Shown here piece by piece: positions 5,411 to 13,306 of a stretch of DNA of 32,536 nucleotides. The position numbers and the translations under genes are program-made. Position 1 is the first letter of the stretch. Each line of letters starts with the position of its first letter. Origin of the DNA: Candidatus Saccharimonadota bacterium (GTDB lineage Bacteria; Patescibacteriota; Saccharimonadia; Saccharimonadales; Saccharimonadaceae); the NCBI GenBank assembly GCA_027451185.1, contig DAIDJW010000001.1:1-32536 (forward strand). Reading direction: 5' to 3'. The notes below the pieces were generated by a model, which ran no database searches, was not told where the DNA came from, and saw only the letters and a list, made by a program, of their open reading frames with translations.

Positions 5411-6712
5411 ATGTCAAAAAAAGAATTACCCAAAGTTATTGTTACACTTGATAAAATTGTCGGCGGCGGCCAAGCGCTTGCGACCATGGATGATGGCCGC
5501 AAGCTTTTTGTGTGGGGCGGCTTGCCGGGCGAAAAAGTTGAAGTCCAACAGACCAAAAAGAAATCACATCTGGCCGAAGGTGTGGTGACACAAGTTATCG
5601 AGGCTGCCAAGGATAGAGTAGAGCCACGCGATCCAGAAAGCTATCTTTCGACCAGCCCCTGGCAAATTATGAGCGAGCCCGCCGAACAGCATTATAAAGC
5701 CGCCTTAATCGAGGAGGCTTTTGAGTTGCACGATATCGTTTTGCCTGATCCAATCGAAATGGCTCAGCCGTTAGAATTTTACGAATATCGTAACAAAATG
5801 GAATTTAGTTTTTGGTGGGACAAAGATTCCGGACAAGTTGAATTGTCATTTTTCCGCCGTGGCACGCATGGCAAAATTCCGGTTCAAGGCAGTAGCTTGG
5901 CACGTCCAAGTATTAACCGAGCAGCCGCCAGGTTGCGCGATATTTTACGCACCCGCCAGGTGCCGGCTTTTAGTTTAAAGACGGTCATCGTCCGCTCTAG
6001 CCAGCAAGATAAAATCGTCATGCAACTTTATGCTATGCAGTCCGATTTTGAGCCACTCAGCGACGCCGAGCTGGAACGGCTAGGCGTTCAGGGATTTGAA
6101 CTAATTTATAGTAATCCACAGAGCCCAGCCAGCGTCATCACAAAGCGCCTGCAAACCGTCGGTGACGTTACTTTAACTGACACAATTCTAGGCGTGCCAT
6201 TTAATTATGCCGCCGAAAGTTTCTTTCAAATTAACCTGCCGGTTTACGAGCAGGCATTAATTGACATGAAACGCTTTGTTGGGCCCGACACGCCAACGGT
6301 TGATCTTTACAGCGGCGTAGGCAGCATCGGTCTGACGATTGGCAGCCAAAAGGTGACTTTAGTCGAGATTAACGAGTCGGCTGTTCACGAAATGGAACGC
6401 AATATCCACGACTTGGGCCGCGATGGCAGCGCCACGCCAGTTCTTGCGGCTAGTGAAGCGGCTTTAGATTATATCCACGGCGACGCCCAAATCATCGTCG
6501 ACCCGCCGCGGGCTGGCCTGCATAGCGCGGTGATTGAACGGATTTTAAATGCTGAGCCAAGCCGTATTATTTACCTAAGCTGCAACCCCGTCACTCAGGC
6601 ACGCGACGTCGCCCTGCTGGGCGAAAAATACGGTGTTTTATATCACAAGGGTTACAATTTCTTCCCACGCACACCCCACATTGAGCATTTAGTCGTACTT
6701 GACAAGAAGTAG
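5411..6712 (+). CDS. RlmC/RlmD-type 23S rRNA (uracil-5-)-methyltransferase lacking the Fe-S cysteines
   Basis: 433 residues. An N-terminal TRAM-like beta domain (about 6-60) is followed by the TrmA/RumA fold. SAM site VDLYSGVGSIG (297-307), FFQIN (271-275), DPPRAG (364-369), catalytic Cys391 in YLSCNP and the general base Glu425 in PHIEHL are all present, so the enzyme should be active on a uridine in rRNA (tRNA U54 is the alternative). Where RumA has the four-cysteine Fe-S cluster (C-x-x-C-GGC-x-Q), this protein reads ESYLSTSPWQ, so the cluster has been lost. TACAAT at 5398-5403 lies 7 nt before the ATG, hinting at a leaderless message in addition to readthrough from the helicase gene. Confidence 0.88.
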   Translation: MSKKELPKVIVTLDKIVGGGQALATMDDGRKLFVWGGLPGEKVEVQQTKKKSHLAEGVVTQVIEAAKDRVEPRDPESYLSTSPWQIMSEPAEQHYKAALIEEAFELHDIVLPDPIEMAQPLEFYEYRNKMEFSFWWDKDSGQVELSFFRRGTHGKIPVQGSSLARPSINRAAARLRDILRTRQVPAFSLKTVIVRSSQQDKIVMQLYAMQSDFEPLSDAELERLGVQGFELIYSNPQSPASVITKRLQTVGDVTLTDTILGVPFNYAAESFFQINLPVYEQALIDMKRFVGPDTPTVDLYSGVGSIGLTIGSQKVTLVEINESAVHEMERNIHDLGRDGSATPVLAASEAALDYIHGDAQIIVDPPRAGLHSAVIERILNAEPSRIIYLSCNPVTQARDVALLGEKYGVLYHKGYNFFPRTPHIEHLVVLDKK

Positions 6713-6716
6713 TCAG

Positions 6717-6745
6717 TAGACATCGCCTTGCTTATGGTTTATATT
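6717..6745 (+). promoter_or_regulatory. Promoter for the pilin-like gene, predicting a leaderless mRNA
   Basis: TAGACA (6717-6722), 17-bp spacer, TATATT (6740-6745), and only 8 nt to the ATG at 6754. No Shine-Dalgarno site is present. Confidence 0.5.
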
Positions 6746-6753
6746 AATAATTA

Positions 6754-8823
6754 ATGAGAAGACGTGGCTTCACCCTGGTCGAGTTGCTGATTGTTATTTC
6801 TGTGATCGGCATTTTAACGACCGTCGCAGCCATTAGTTATTCGGTTGTTCAACGTAATTCGCGCGACACTGTTCGCGCCGCGCAACTAGCAACCATCGAT
6901 AATGCGCTTGAAGATTATTATCAAAAAAACGGCGAATATCCACCAGCGCGTAATATTGTTAATAGTTATAGCAGCAACACCGCCCAATCGGTCGCCAACT
7001 TATTGGGTATTAACGCCTCAAACCTCGATCTGCCAGGCTGCCCAACCGGCGTAAATCCATTCATTAGTTCACCGACTAATGCTACGACTTGCACAATCGT
7101 TTACCAGCCGTCGTCGAATATCAATAACACCACTTGCGAAACTGCTACCAACGGTGGTTGTGATTCGTTTGTGTTGACTTATTCTAAAGAAAGTGGCCAG
7201 ACAGTAGCTATCAATAGTCGACGCTCTGGCCGACCGGAAGGCGCCGTAGCCGACGCACCACCGGCGCCAACTGTCACGGTTAGCGGTAGCGGCACAACCG
7301 CCACCGCCCAGTCGTCGGTTGCCCAGTGCGGCAGTGCCACAACACCTAAATATTCATTTAATTACCGTCCAAGCGGTGGGGCGTGGGGCAGCTGGACTAT
7401 TTTTCAGGCCAACCCCAGTTATTCTTATGGCGGCTTAACCGTCGGCAGTAATTATGGTTTTGAGGTTGAAGCCCGTTGCGATAATGGCGCCTACATCGGC
7501 AACCTTAGCAACCCAAGCGCCGAGGTTATCTATCAAGTGCCGATACCAGCGCCGACAGCAACGACAGTTACAACAAGCGCCGAAACAAGTACCGGCGTAG
7601 CCTTTTCGTGGCCAGCTCAACAATACGCCACCAGTTATAATTATCAATACCGCATCAATGGCGGCGCCTGGTCATCTAACCAGTCAACTACTAGCACGGC
7701 CGCAACAATTAGTAGCTCTAATGGCGCCCATGTTGAACTACAAGCTCAAGCGGTTAACCCAACCGGTACATCTGGCTGGTCGAACATTGCCAGCGGCTAC
7801 TTACTGCCGGCGGCCCCGACAGCATCGTACACATCCGTCACCACTACAACCATGGTCTTCAATTGGACGACCGTCACCGGGGCAACTCGTTACGAATTTC
7901 AGTATCGAGTCAATAGCGGCGCCTGGTCGGGTACGGTTAACGACGGCGCGTCAACGACCTGGACGGCCGGACCGACTACACCCGGTACAAGAATTGAAAT
8001 CCAGGTACATGCCATTAACAGCGACGGTAATGCTGGACCATGGTCGACCGTCGTCGGTACAACCCTAGGTATCGGAACGCCTGCCTGGAACGCTTGGGGT
8101 CGCACCGATACCTTTCCAACTTGGACAACTTGGGTATACAACAACAGCGGTGCGTCGCTGTGCGGTGGCGCAAGTATCTATTCGTCATTCCACGATGGTG
8201 TTGTTAACTCATTCTGGAATGGCTGGGGCGCCTTTGGTAGCAACGGCGGTAGTTCAGAAACGCTGCATTATGGATCATACATCGCCAGCTACTACACAAC
8301 CTTACAAACTGAAATTCAAGGCTACTGTCGTAACGACGCCACCGGCGTGCAGTCGCCAACCATTAGTAGCGGCGTCAGCACGACGACACACGCCCAACCA
8401 AATGTTGTGCTGTCGGGGCCCGTGGTGTGCGCCGGCACATATTCGGGGCGTAGCGCTTTCCAAATAAGGTTACAGGTCCAAGAAACTAGCTATAACCTTG
8501 ACGCCGACCAAAGTAATGTTCACTGGTACTTATACCGATATGCCGCCGCATCTGGCTGGCAGACATACGACCAAACTAAAACCTGGCCATGGTCGGTTAG
8601 TGTCAACGGGTCTGGTTGGTCGGGTAGTAGTAACTCTGGCCGCTGGCGATATTCGGCTAGCGTTGTTGGCGATACCGAAGGAATCGCTTCGGGTGACGTT
8701 ACGGTTACCCACGACGGCAACGGTAACGCCACGATTGGTTTCTCGGGGTCAGATGGACCGGGCAGTTCCATTTTCGGCAGCGCATCGTGTTCTGGCGCCT
8801 ATGGTTTATCTAAATTACGCTAA
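6754..8823 (+). CDS. Type IV pilin-like surface protein with three fibronectin-III-like repeats
   Basis: 689 residues. The prepilin site is MRRRG^FTLVE (cleavage after residue 5, mature Glu5 present), followed by a hydrophobic helix to about 30 and an amphipathic pilin helix to about 60. Residues 60-160 hold several cysteines, likely disulphide-bonded outside the membrane. Three fibronectin-III-like repeats follow at about 168-262, 264-351 and 352-438, each with an aligned strand (YSFNYRPSGGAW, YNYQYRINGGAW, YEFQYRVNSGAW). The Trp/Ser/Gly-rich region 440-689 is unassigned. It is far larger than a major pilin, so probably a minor, tip or adhesive subunit. Codon use resembles its neighbours. 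It is separated by 10 bp from the convergent hypothetical gene. Confidence 0.85.
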   Translation: MRRRGFTLVELLIVISVIGILTTVAAISYSVVQRNSRDTVRAAQLATIDNALEDYYQKNGEYPPARNIVNSYSSNTAQSVANLLGINASNLDLPGCPTGVNPFISSPTNATTCTIVYQPSSNINNTTCETATNGGCDSFVLTYSKESGQTVAINSRRSGRPEGAVADAPPAPTVTVSGSGTTATAQSSVAQCGSATTPKYSFNYRPSGGAWGSWTIFQANPSYSYGGLTVGSNYGFEVEARCDNGAYIGNLSNPSAEVIYQVPIPAPTATTVTTSAETSTGVAFSWPAQQYATSYNYQYRINGGAWSSNQSTTSTAATISSSNGAHVELQAQAVNPTGTSGWSNIASGYLLPAAPTASYTSVTTTTMVFNWTTVTGATRYEFQYRVNSGAWSGTVNDGASTTWTAGPTTPGTRIEIQVHAINSDGNAGPWSTVVGTTLGIGTPAWNAWGRTDTFPTWTTWVYNNSGASLCGGASIYSSFHDGVVNSFWNGWGAFGSNGGSSETLHYGSYIASYYTTLQTEIQGYCRNDATGVQSPTISSGVSTTTHAQPNVVLSGPVVCAGTYSGRSAFQIRLQVQETSYNLDADQSNVHWYLYRYAAASGWQTYDQTKTWPWSVSVNGSGWSGSSNSGRWRYSASVVGDTEGIASGDVTVTHDGNGNATIGFSGSDGPGSSIFGSASCSGAYGLSKLR

Positions 8824-8833
8824 CGAAAATTAG

Positions 8834-9322
8834 CTAGCTGGTTTTAATACGCCGATAAGCGAATTTGGTTTTAACGCGCCAACCGCCGTGAGAATCAGCA
8901 TCAAACTGATATATCTGGCCATTTTTAACCTCATTAATCATGACCAGGGCCGGGTTATAAGGGGCCAAAGTTTTATAAAAAGCTAGGTCTTCGCTGGTGA
9001 CATTGCCGCGACCCGGAAAAACCATTCGAAACTTTGCGGCAGCGATTTCTTCAAAATACTGCGGCCGACCCTTAGGTGGTAAATATAGTTCAGCCTTTAA
9101 ACCAACTCGCGATACAATCTTCTTCACATCGTCGAGCAATAATTTTGATTGGCCTTGAATATAAAGGTAGAGCTGTTTTTTATCACTCAAAAAAAGCGTC
9201 GCCACGTCGGTGCGACTGACCGGTAGATTCCTTGCGATTACCGTGTCAACTTCGAGACTTACTCCGAACTGCGCCCGCACCAGCTTTTCAAGATGAAAGT
9301 CGTCATACATCTGGTCGTTCAT
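8834..9322 (-). CDS. Hypothetical soluble protein
   Basis: 162 residues from ATG at 9322; not recognised. In-frame GTG (9337) and ATG (9328) lie just upstream, but TACAAT (9329-9334) with TTATCA 17 bp before it predicts a transcript that begins at about 9322, so the downstream ATG is preferred. No signal peptide or membrane helix. The middle (LYLYIQGQSKLLLDDVKKIV, then AELYLPPKGRPQYFEEI) looks alpha/beta; the C-terminus is basic and aromatic (GGWRVKTKFAYRRIKTS). It diverges from the helicase-nuclease gene with the start codons about 38 bp apart, so the promoters overlap. Confidence 0.75.
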   Translation of the reverse strand: MNDQMYDDFHLEKLVRAQFGVSLEVDTVIARNLPVSRTDVATLFLSDKKQLYLYIQGQSKLLLDDVKKIVSRVGLKAELYLPPKGRPQYFEEIAAAKFRMVFPGRGNVTSEDLAFYKTLAPYNPALVMINEVKNGQIYQFDADSHGGWRVKTKFAYRRIKTS

Positions 9323-9328
9323 AGGCAT

Positions 9329-9357
9329 ATTGTACACCGTCAGGCGTATAATGATAA
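9329..9357 (-). promoter_or_regulatory. Promoter of the hypothetical gene, leaderless
   Basis: Minus strand: TTATCA (9352-9357), 17-bp spacer, TACAAT (9329-9334), 6 nt, ATG. Confidence 0.5.
9347..9352 (+). promoter_or_regulatory. -10 box of the helicase-nuclease gene
   Basis: TATAAT 8 nt before the ATG at 9361, overlapping the divergent promoter. The -35 position is poor. No Shine-Dalgarno site is present. Confidence 0.45.
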
Positions 9358-9360
9358 GTA

Positions 9361-12300
9361 ATGGAGTTTAATGAACGTTACCACAAGTTAAATGACGCCC
9401 AAAAAAAGGCGGTCGATACTATTGATGGTCCAGTGATGGTCGTGGCCGGCCCAGGTACCGGCAAGACCGAACTTTTAAGCGTCCGTGCGGCCAATATCTT
9501 ACAAAAAACCGACACTCTACCAGAAAACATTTTGTGCTTAACTTTTACCGAAAGCGGCGCCGCTGCCATGCGCGAACGTCTGGTGGGTATTATTGGGCGC
9601 GATGCCTATAAAATTGCCGTTCATACTTTTCATAGTTTTGGTAGCGAGATTATATCGAATAACCGCGACTATTTTTATCGTGGCGCCAAGTTTCAGCCAG
9701 CTGACGAGCTAGCGACCTATGAGATTTTGCGCGCAATTTTTGCCACGCTCGACTACAACAACCCGCTAGCCTCGGTTATGAACGATGAGTTCACCTACCT
9801 GCGTGACACCCAAAGAATTATCTCGCAGCTAAAAAGTAGCGGCCTGACCAGCGACGAACTGCGGACCGTTTTAAATACTAACGACCTAACAATCGACGTC
9901 GTCGAGCAACTGCTTGCCCCAATTTTTGTCGAGCGCAGCAGCAAACAAACCGTCGCTAAACTCGAAGCTCAGCTGGATAAAATTCGCGCTATCGACGATC
10001 AGCAAATTTTACCAGAGATTCCACGCTTGTCGGTTATGTTGGCCGATAATCTAGCCTTAGCGATTGACCAATTTCATGAAATTAACAAAACTTCACCCAT
10101 TACAGCCTGGCGGGAGAGTTGGTTCAAAAAAGATAATAGTGGCAAATATATTTTAAAAGCGCGCGCGCAACAGCTGAAACTACGGGCAGTCGACCAAATT
10201 TATTATGAATATATAAGCCACATGGAGCAGGCGGGCTTATATGATTTTGATGATATGATCCTGCAGGTGGTGCACGCCTTATCGGTGAACGACGACCTAC
10301 GTTTTAATCTGCAGGAAAAGTATCTCTATATTATGGTCGACGAATTCCAGGACACCAACCTAGCCCAAATGCGCATTGTGCGCAGCTTAACCGACAACCC
10401 GGCCAGCGAAGGTAAGCCAAATATCATGGTGGTTGGCGATGACGACCAGGCAATTTATAGTTTTCAGGGAGCTTTAGTCAGTAATATCTTAGATTTTGAA
10501 CACGAATTTCCAAGCTTGAAGCGAATTGTCTTGACCGACAATTACCGTTCGGCCGCTGAAATCTTAAAAAGTGCTCGATCGGTGATTAGGCTAGGCCAAG
10601 ACAGGCTTGAGGACCGTATTGACGGCCTGTCAAAAGAACTCACCGCCAAAAAACCCGGCGCTGGACAGGTACAGTTGCACGAAGCCACGACTGCGCTTGA
10701 CGAGCGCCACTGGCTAGTCGAAAGTATCGCCGCCGATATTAAAAAGGGCACCAAACCGTCTGACATCGCCGTCTTTACGCGGCATCACCGCGATATCGCC
10801 AGCTTACTGCCATTCTTTGCCCACGCCAAAATTAATGTTCATTACGAGCGTCGCGACAACGTCCTAGGGCTTGAACCAATTGTGCAACTAGAGTATTTGG
10901 CGCGTGTTGTGATTGCTATGGCTAACAGCCAACTAGAGCTAGCCGATAGCCTCTTGCCAGAGTTATTAGCTCATCCAGCCTGGGGGTTTAGTGCCAGCGA
11001 TATCTGGAAACTGAGCGTTAACGCCCACGACAACCATGCCCGCTGGTTAGACACGATGGCTATCACACCTAAATTTGTCGACCTTCAGGAATGGTTAACC
11101 GAAATGGCTATGCGTTCGCGCTATACACCGCTCGAAGCGATGCTTGACCTACTAATCGGTCGACCGAACGAGGCCGTCGAAGCGCTATCCTTTACTAGTT
11201 CGTTTTACAATTATTTCTTTTCGTCGACAGCCCTAGACCAAGACCCCGAAAGCTATTTACTATTCCTTAACGGTCTGCGCAGCTTGCGCAATAAATTAAG
11301 CGACTACAAGGCTGGCGAGGGTTTGAAGCTTGAGGGTTTGACTGAATTTATCGACTTACATCGCCGTCTTGGCAGCACTATACGCGTTAACGGTGTCGGT
11401 GACGAGCGGGTTGATAACGCGGTCAATTTAATGACCGCGCACGCCTCGAAGGGACTTGAGTTTGATACGGTGTACGTTGTTGGTGCCATTGACAAGACAT
11501 GGGGCGAAAAAGCCCGCCCCGGCCAGCGCTTGATTAGTTATCCCGAAAACTTACAGCAACTAGCCCCAGCCGGCGAAACCACCGATGAAAGATTGCGCTT
11601 GTTCTACGTTGCTTTAACACGCGCCAAAAAATCACTGCATATCAGCTACAGTCTTCACGACGATAAAGATAAAGGCTGCCTACGAGTTAGCTTTTTAGCT
11701 GGCGATGGCTGGGCTGTTAAACCAATTACTGCGCCTAAGACGATCGCGGCTGCGACCGAGATGCTAGCCACTGCTTGGTACGAGCCATTGGTGACACCTA
11801 CGACCGAGTTAAATCAATTGCTAGCACCAATTCTACATAACTACAAACTTAGTGCTACCCATTTGAACGCTTTTGTTGACGTCGTTAAGGGTGGTCCGCA
11901 AGCCTTTTTATTGAATCACTTATTACGCTTTCCGCAGGCCCCAAGTCCGCAACTATCGTACGGTCGAGCCATCCACCAAACGCTACAACAAGCCCATTTG
12001 CATTTAACGAAGACTGGCGAAAAAAGACCACTCGAAGATATTTTAGGCGATCTTGAAACCAATTTACAAGCTCAGCGCCTTAGCGCCCTCGATTACGAAA
12101 CCTACTTGCAGCAGGGGAGCGACGAACTACGAACCTACCTTAACGCTCGCTACGATAGCTTTACACCTGAACAAAAAACCGAGCTAAACTTTGCCGGTCA
12201 AAACTCAGTTGTCGGCGACGCGATTTTAACCGGATCGCTTGACCTTGTTTTAATTAATGACGTCGATAAAACAATCGACATCACTGATTATAAAACCGGT

Positions 12301-12645
12301 AAGCCAAGCTATAGTTGGGCTGGCAAAAAAGATTACGAAAAAATTAAACTTCATAAATACCGCCAGCAGCTAATGTTTTATAAGCTGCTCGTCGAGCACG
12401 CTCGCGACTATGGACGCTACACCGTAGCGACTGGCTCATTAGACTTTATTCAGCCGACCAAGGACGGCGATGTTATTACCTTGACGACCGATTTTAGCCA
12501 CGACGAGCTTGAGCGGACCGAAAAACTAATTGCTGCCGTCTGGAAGCATATCAAAAACCTTCAGCTGCCCGATGTTGCCGCTTACGAACATGACTACAAG
12601 GGCGTGCTGGCTTTTGAGCAGGACTTGATTGACGATAAAATTTAA
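9361..12645 (+). CDS. UvrD/Rep-family DNA helicase fused to a RecB-type PD-(D/E)XK nuclease
   Basis: 1094 residues. Superfamily 1A helicase motifs in order: Walker A AGPGTGKTE (29-37), motif Ia CLTFTESGAAAMRERL (about 60-75), VDEFQDT (about 326-332), GDDDQAIYSFQG (about 359-370), TDNYRSA, MTAHASKGLEF (about 691-701) and LFYVALTRAKK (about 747-757). From about 830 a RecB/AddB-type nuclease follows: YGRAIHQTL (conserved His, about 866), GSLDLVLI (about 958) and ITDYKTGK (about 975), i.e. the D...DxK metal site with the trailing Tyr/Gln helix YRQQLMFYKLL. The layout resembles AddA or AdnA/B subunits: ATP-driven unwinding plus end resection for recombinational repair. No partner subunit is seen nearby, so it may act alone or with a distant one. 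Confidence 0.9.
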   Translation: MEFNERYHKLNDAQKKAVDTIDGPVMVVAGPGTGKTELLSVRAANILQKTDTLPENILCLTFTESGAAAMRERLVGIIGRDAYKIAVHTFHSFGSEIISNNRDYFYRGAKFQPADELATYEILRAIFATLDYNNPLASVMNDEFTYLRDTQRIISQLKSSGLTSDELRTVLNTNDLTIDVVEQLLAPIFVERSSKQTVAKLEAQLDKIRAIDDQQILPEIPRLSVMLADNLALAIDQFHEINKTSPITAWRESWFKKDNSGKYILKARAQQLKLRAVDQIYYEYISHMEQAGLYDFDDMILQVVHALSVNDDLRFNLQEKYLYIMVDEFQDTNLAQMRIVRSLTDNPASEGKPNIMVVGDDDQAIYSFQGALVSNILDFEHEFPSLKRIVLTDNYRSAAEILKSARSVIRLGQDRLEDRIDGLSKELTAKKPGAGQVQLHEATTALDERHWLVESIAADIKKGTKPSDIAVFTRHHRDIASLLPFFAHAKINVHYERRDNVLGLEPIVQLEYLARVVIAMANSQLELADSLLPELLAHPAWGFSASDIWKLSVNAHDNHARWLDTMAITPKFVDLQEWLTEMAMRSRYTPLEAMLDLLIGRPNEAVEALSFTSSFYNYFFSSTALDQDPESYLLFLNGLRSLRNKLSDYKAGEGLKLEGLTEFIDLHRRLGSTIRVNGVGDERVDNAVNLMTAHASKGLEFDTVYVVGAIDKTWGEKARPGQRLISYPENLQQLAPAGETTDERLRLFYVALTRAKKSLHISYSLHDDKDKGCLRVSFLAGDGWAVKPITAPKTIAAATEMLATAWYEPLVTPTTELNQLLAPILHNYKLSATHLNAFVDVVKGGPQAFLLNHLLRFPQAPSPQLSYGRAIHQTLQQAHLHLTKTGEKRPLEDILGDLETNLQAQRLSALDYETYLQQGSDELRTYLNARYDSFTPEQKTELNFAGQNSVVGDAILTGSLDLVLINDVDKTIDITDYKTGKPSYSWAGKKDYEKIKLHKYRQQLMFYKLLVEHARDYGRYTVATGSLDFIQPTKDGDVITLTTDFSHDELERTEKLIAAVWKHIKNLQLPDVAAYEHDYKGVLAFEQDLIDDKI

Positions 12646-12665
12646 TTGTGACTACCGTCTAACTA

Positions 12666-12694
12666 TTGACAATAGATTAGGTTTCGGCTATAGT
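12666..12694 (+). promoter_or_regulatory. Near-consensus sigma70 promoter
   Basis: TTGACA (12666-12671), exactly 17 bp, TATAGT (12689-12694). It starts a transcript near 12701, about 240 nt before the next start codon. It is among the strongest-looking promoters in the window. Confidence 0.65.
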
Positions 12695-12771
12695 TATACA
12701 GTTGATTTGAGGTTGTGAAACGTTGATAGCAAGTTTTTGGTATCCACATTTCACAATCTCGTCAGCACCTT

Positions 12772-12784
12772 GACAGAGATAGTG
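12772..12784. repeat. Left copy of a 13-bp inverted repeat
   Basis: GACAGAGATAGTG, matching the reverse complement of 13234-13246. Together the two copies bracket about 475 bp that contain the hairpin and the small zinc-protein gene. Confidence 0.7.
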
Positions 12785-12842
12785 ATAAGGTGGCTTGCCG
12801 CGAAATAACCCGCCCCCCCTGCGGGCAGTAACGACGAGTCTA

Positions 12843-12882
12843 GGCCTCGCCGTGGTTATCAACCAATAACCACGGCGAGGCC
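12843..12882 (+). repeat. Perfect 17-bp hairpin
   Basis: GGCCTCGCCGTGGTTAT (12843-12859), loop CAACCA, ATAACCACGGCGAGGCC (12866-12882). It is very stable for its length. There is no T-tract, so a role as simple terminator is doubtful; attenuator, processing site or recombination site are possible. Confidence 0.85.
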
Positions 12883-12944
12883 GTCCAAGCAGGTCGTTCA
12901 TCGAATTAGCCGGGCCAAGACAATGATGTCTCCGCTATGATTCA

Positions 12945-13154
12945 ATGAACGACCGACTCATTCGAGCAACTTCAACTCCCCGGAAGGGGGTGAATAGTTT
13001 GTTCAAGTCGGAAGACGAGAAGCGCCGGGAGGCTGCCATCAAAGCCGAGCGCGTCTGCCCGGAGTGCAAGGGCACCGGTACCGTTGGCATCGGTGGACGT
13101 GGCTCGCTTTCGTCGTCGGTCTGTGGCACCTGCCACGGCACCGGGATGAAGTAG
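12945..13154 (+). CDS. Small protein with two DnaJ-type CxxCxGxG zinc motifs
   Basis: 69 residues from ATG at 12945. A TTG at 12999 is an attractive alternative start (51 residues), because GGAAGGGGG lies 8 nt before it whereas the ATG has no ribosome site. The N-terminal part is basic and helical (KSEDEKRREAAIKAERV). The C-terminus has CPECKGTG (Cys38/41) and CGTCHGTG (Cys60/63), the zinc-binding repeat of the DnaJ cysteine-rich domain, here just two repeats that could bind one zinc. Small stand-alone proteins of this kind are known but of unclear function; protein or nucleic-acid binding is inferred. Codons are GC3-rich. It is flanked by hairpins and inverted repeats. Confidence 0.75.
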   Translation: MNDRLIRATSTPRKGVNSLFKSEDEKRREAAIKAERVCPECKGTGTVGIGGRGSLSSSVCGTCHGTGMK

Positions 13155-13172
13155 CCTCGGCTGCTACAACTT

Positions 13173-13206
13173 GATGCGGGGCGCCCAATGACGTGCGCCC
13201 CGCATC
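13173..13206 (+). terminator. Perfect 12-bp GC-rich hairpin after the zinc-protein gene
   Basis: GATGCGGGGCGC (13173-13184), 10-nt loop, GCGCCCCGCATC (13195-13206). It is placed 18 bp after the stop. There is no strong T-run, as with the hairpin after the orphan gene at 2163. Confidence 0.6.
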
Positions 13207-13233
13207 ATGCCAATATTGACCGCTGCAGACAGT

Positions 13234-13246
13234 CACTATCTCTGTC
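13234..13246. repeat. Right copy of the 13-bp inverted repeat
   Basis: CACTATCTCTGTC, the exact reverse complement of 12772-12784. No target-site duplication is evident outside the pair. Confidence 0.7.
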
Positions 13247-13306
13247 CGCTTCACAGTTTTCATAAACTAGTTTTGTGGACAGTGTGAAACGTTTAAACTA
13301 ATAGAT

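Larger units (their letters stand above)
12701..12882 (+). ncRNA. Candidate small RNA or long structured leader
   Basis: Defined only by a strong promoter at its left end and a perfect 17-bp hairpin at its right end. No known RNA family is recognised and no T-run follows the hairpin. It may equally be the 5' leader of the small zinc-protein mRNA. Confidence 0.25.
12646..12944 (+). other. Structured gene-free region before the small zinc protein
   Basis: About 300 bp. It holds a near-consensus promoter (12666-12694), the inverted pair TTGTGAAA/TTTCACAA (about 12713-12757), one copy of a 13-bp inverted repeat (12772-12784), a C-run (12815-12820 area), a perfect 17-bp hairpin (12843-12882) and the left arm of a 10-bp inverted repeat (12892-12901). 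No convincing gene. Confidence 0.6.

Noticed and set aside
12677..12901. Minus-strand open frame of 74 codons starting MNDLLGR
   Set aside because: It runs through the 17-bp hairpin and a C-run, has no ribosome site, and its resemblance to the start of the plus-strand zinc protein comes from the 10-bp inverted repeat covering both start codons.
12772..13246. Insertion sequence or integron cassette bounded by the 13-bp repeats
   Set aside because: No transposase or integrase, no target duplication, and no attC core sites; kept only as an unexplained repeat-bounded block.
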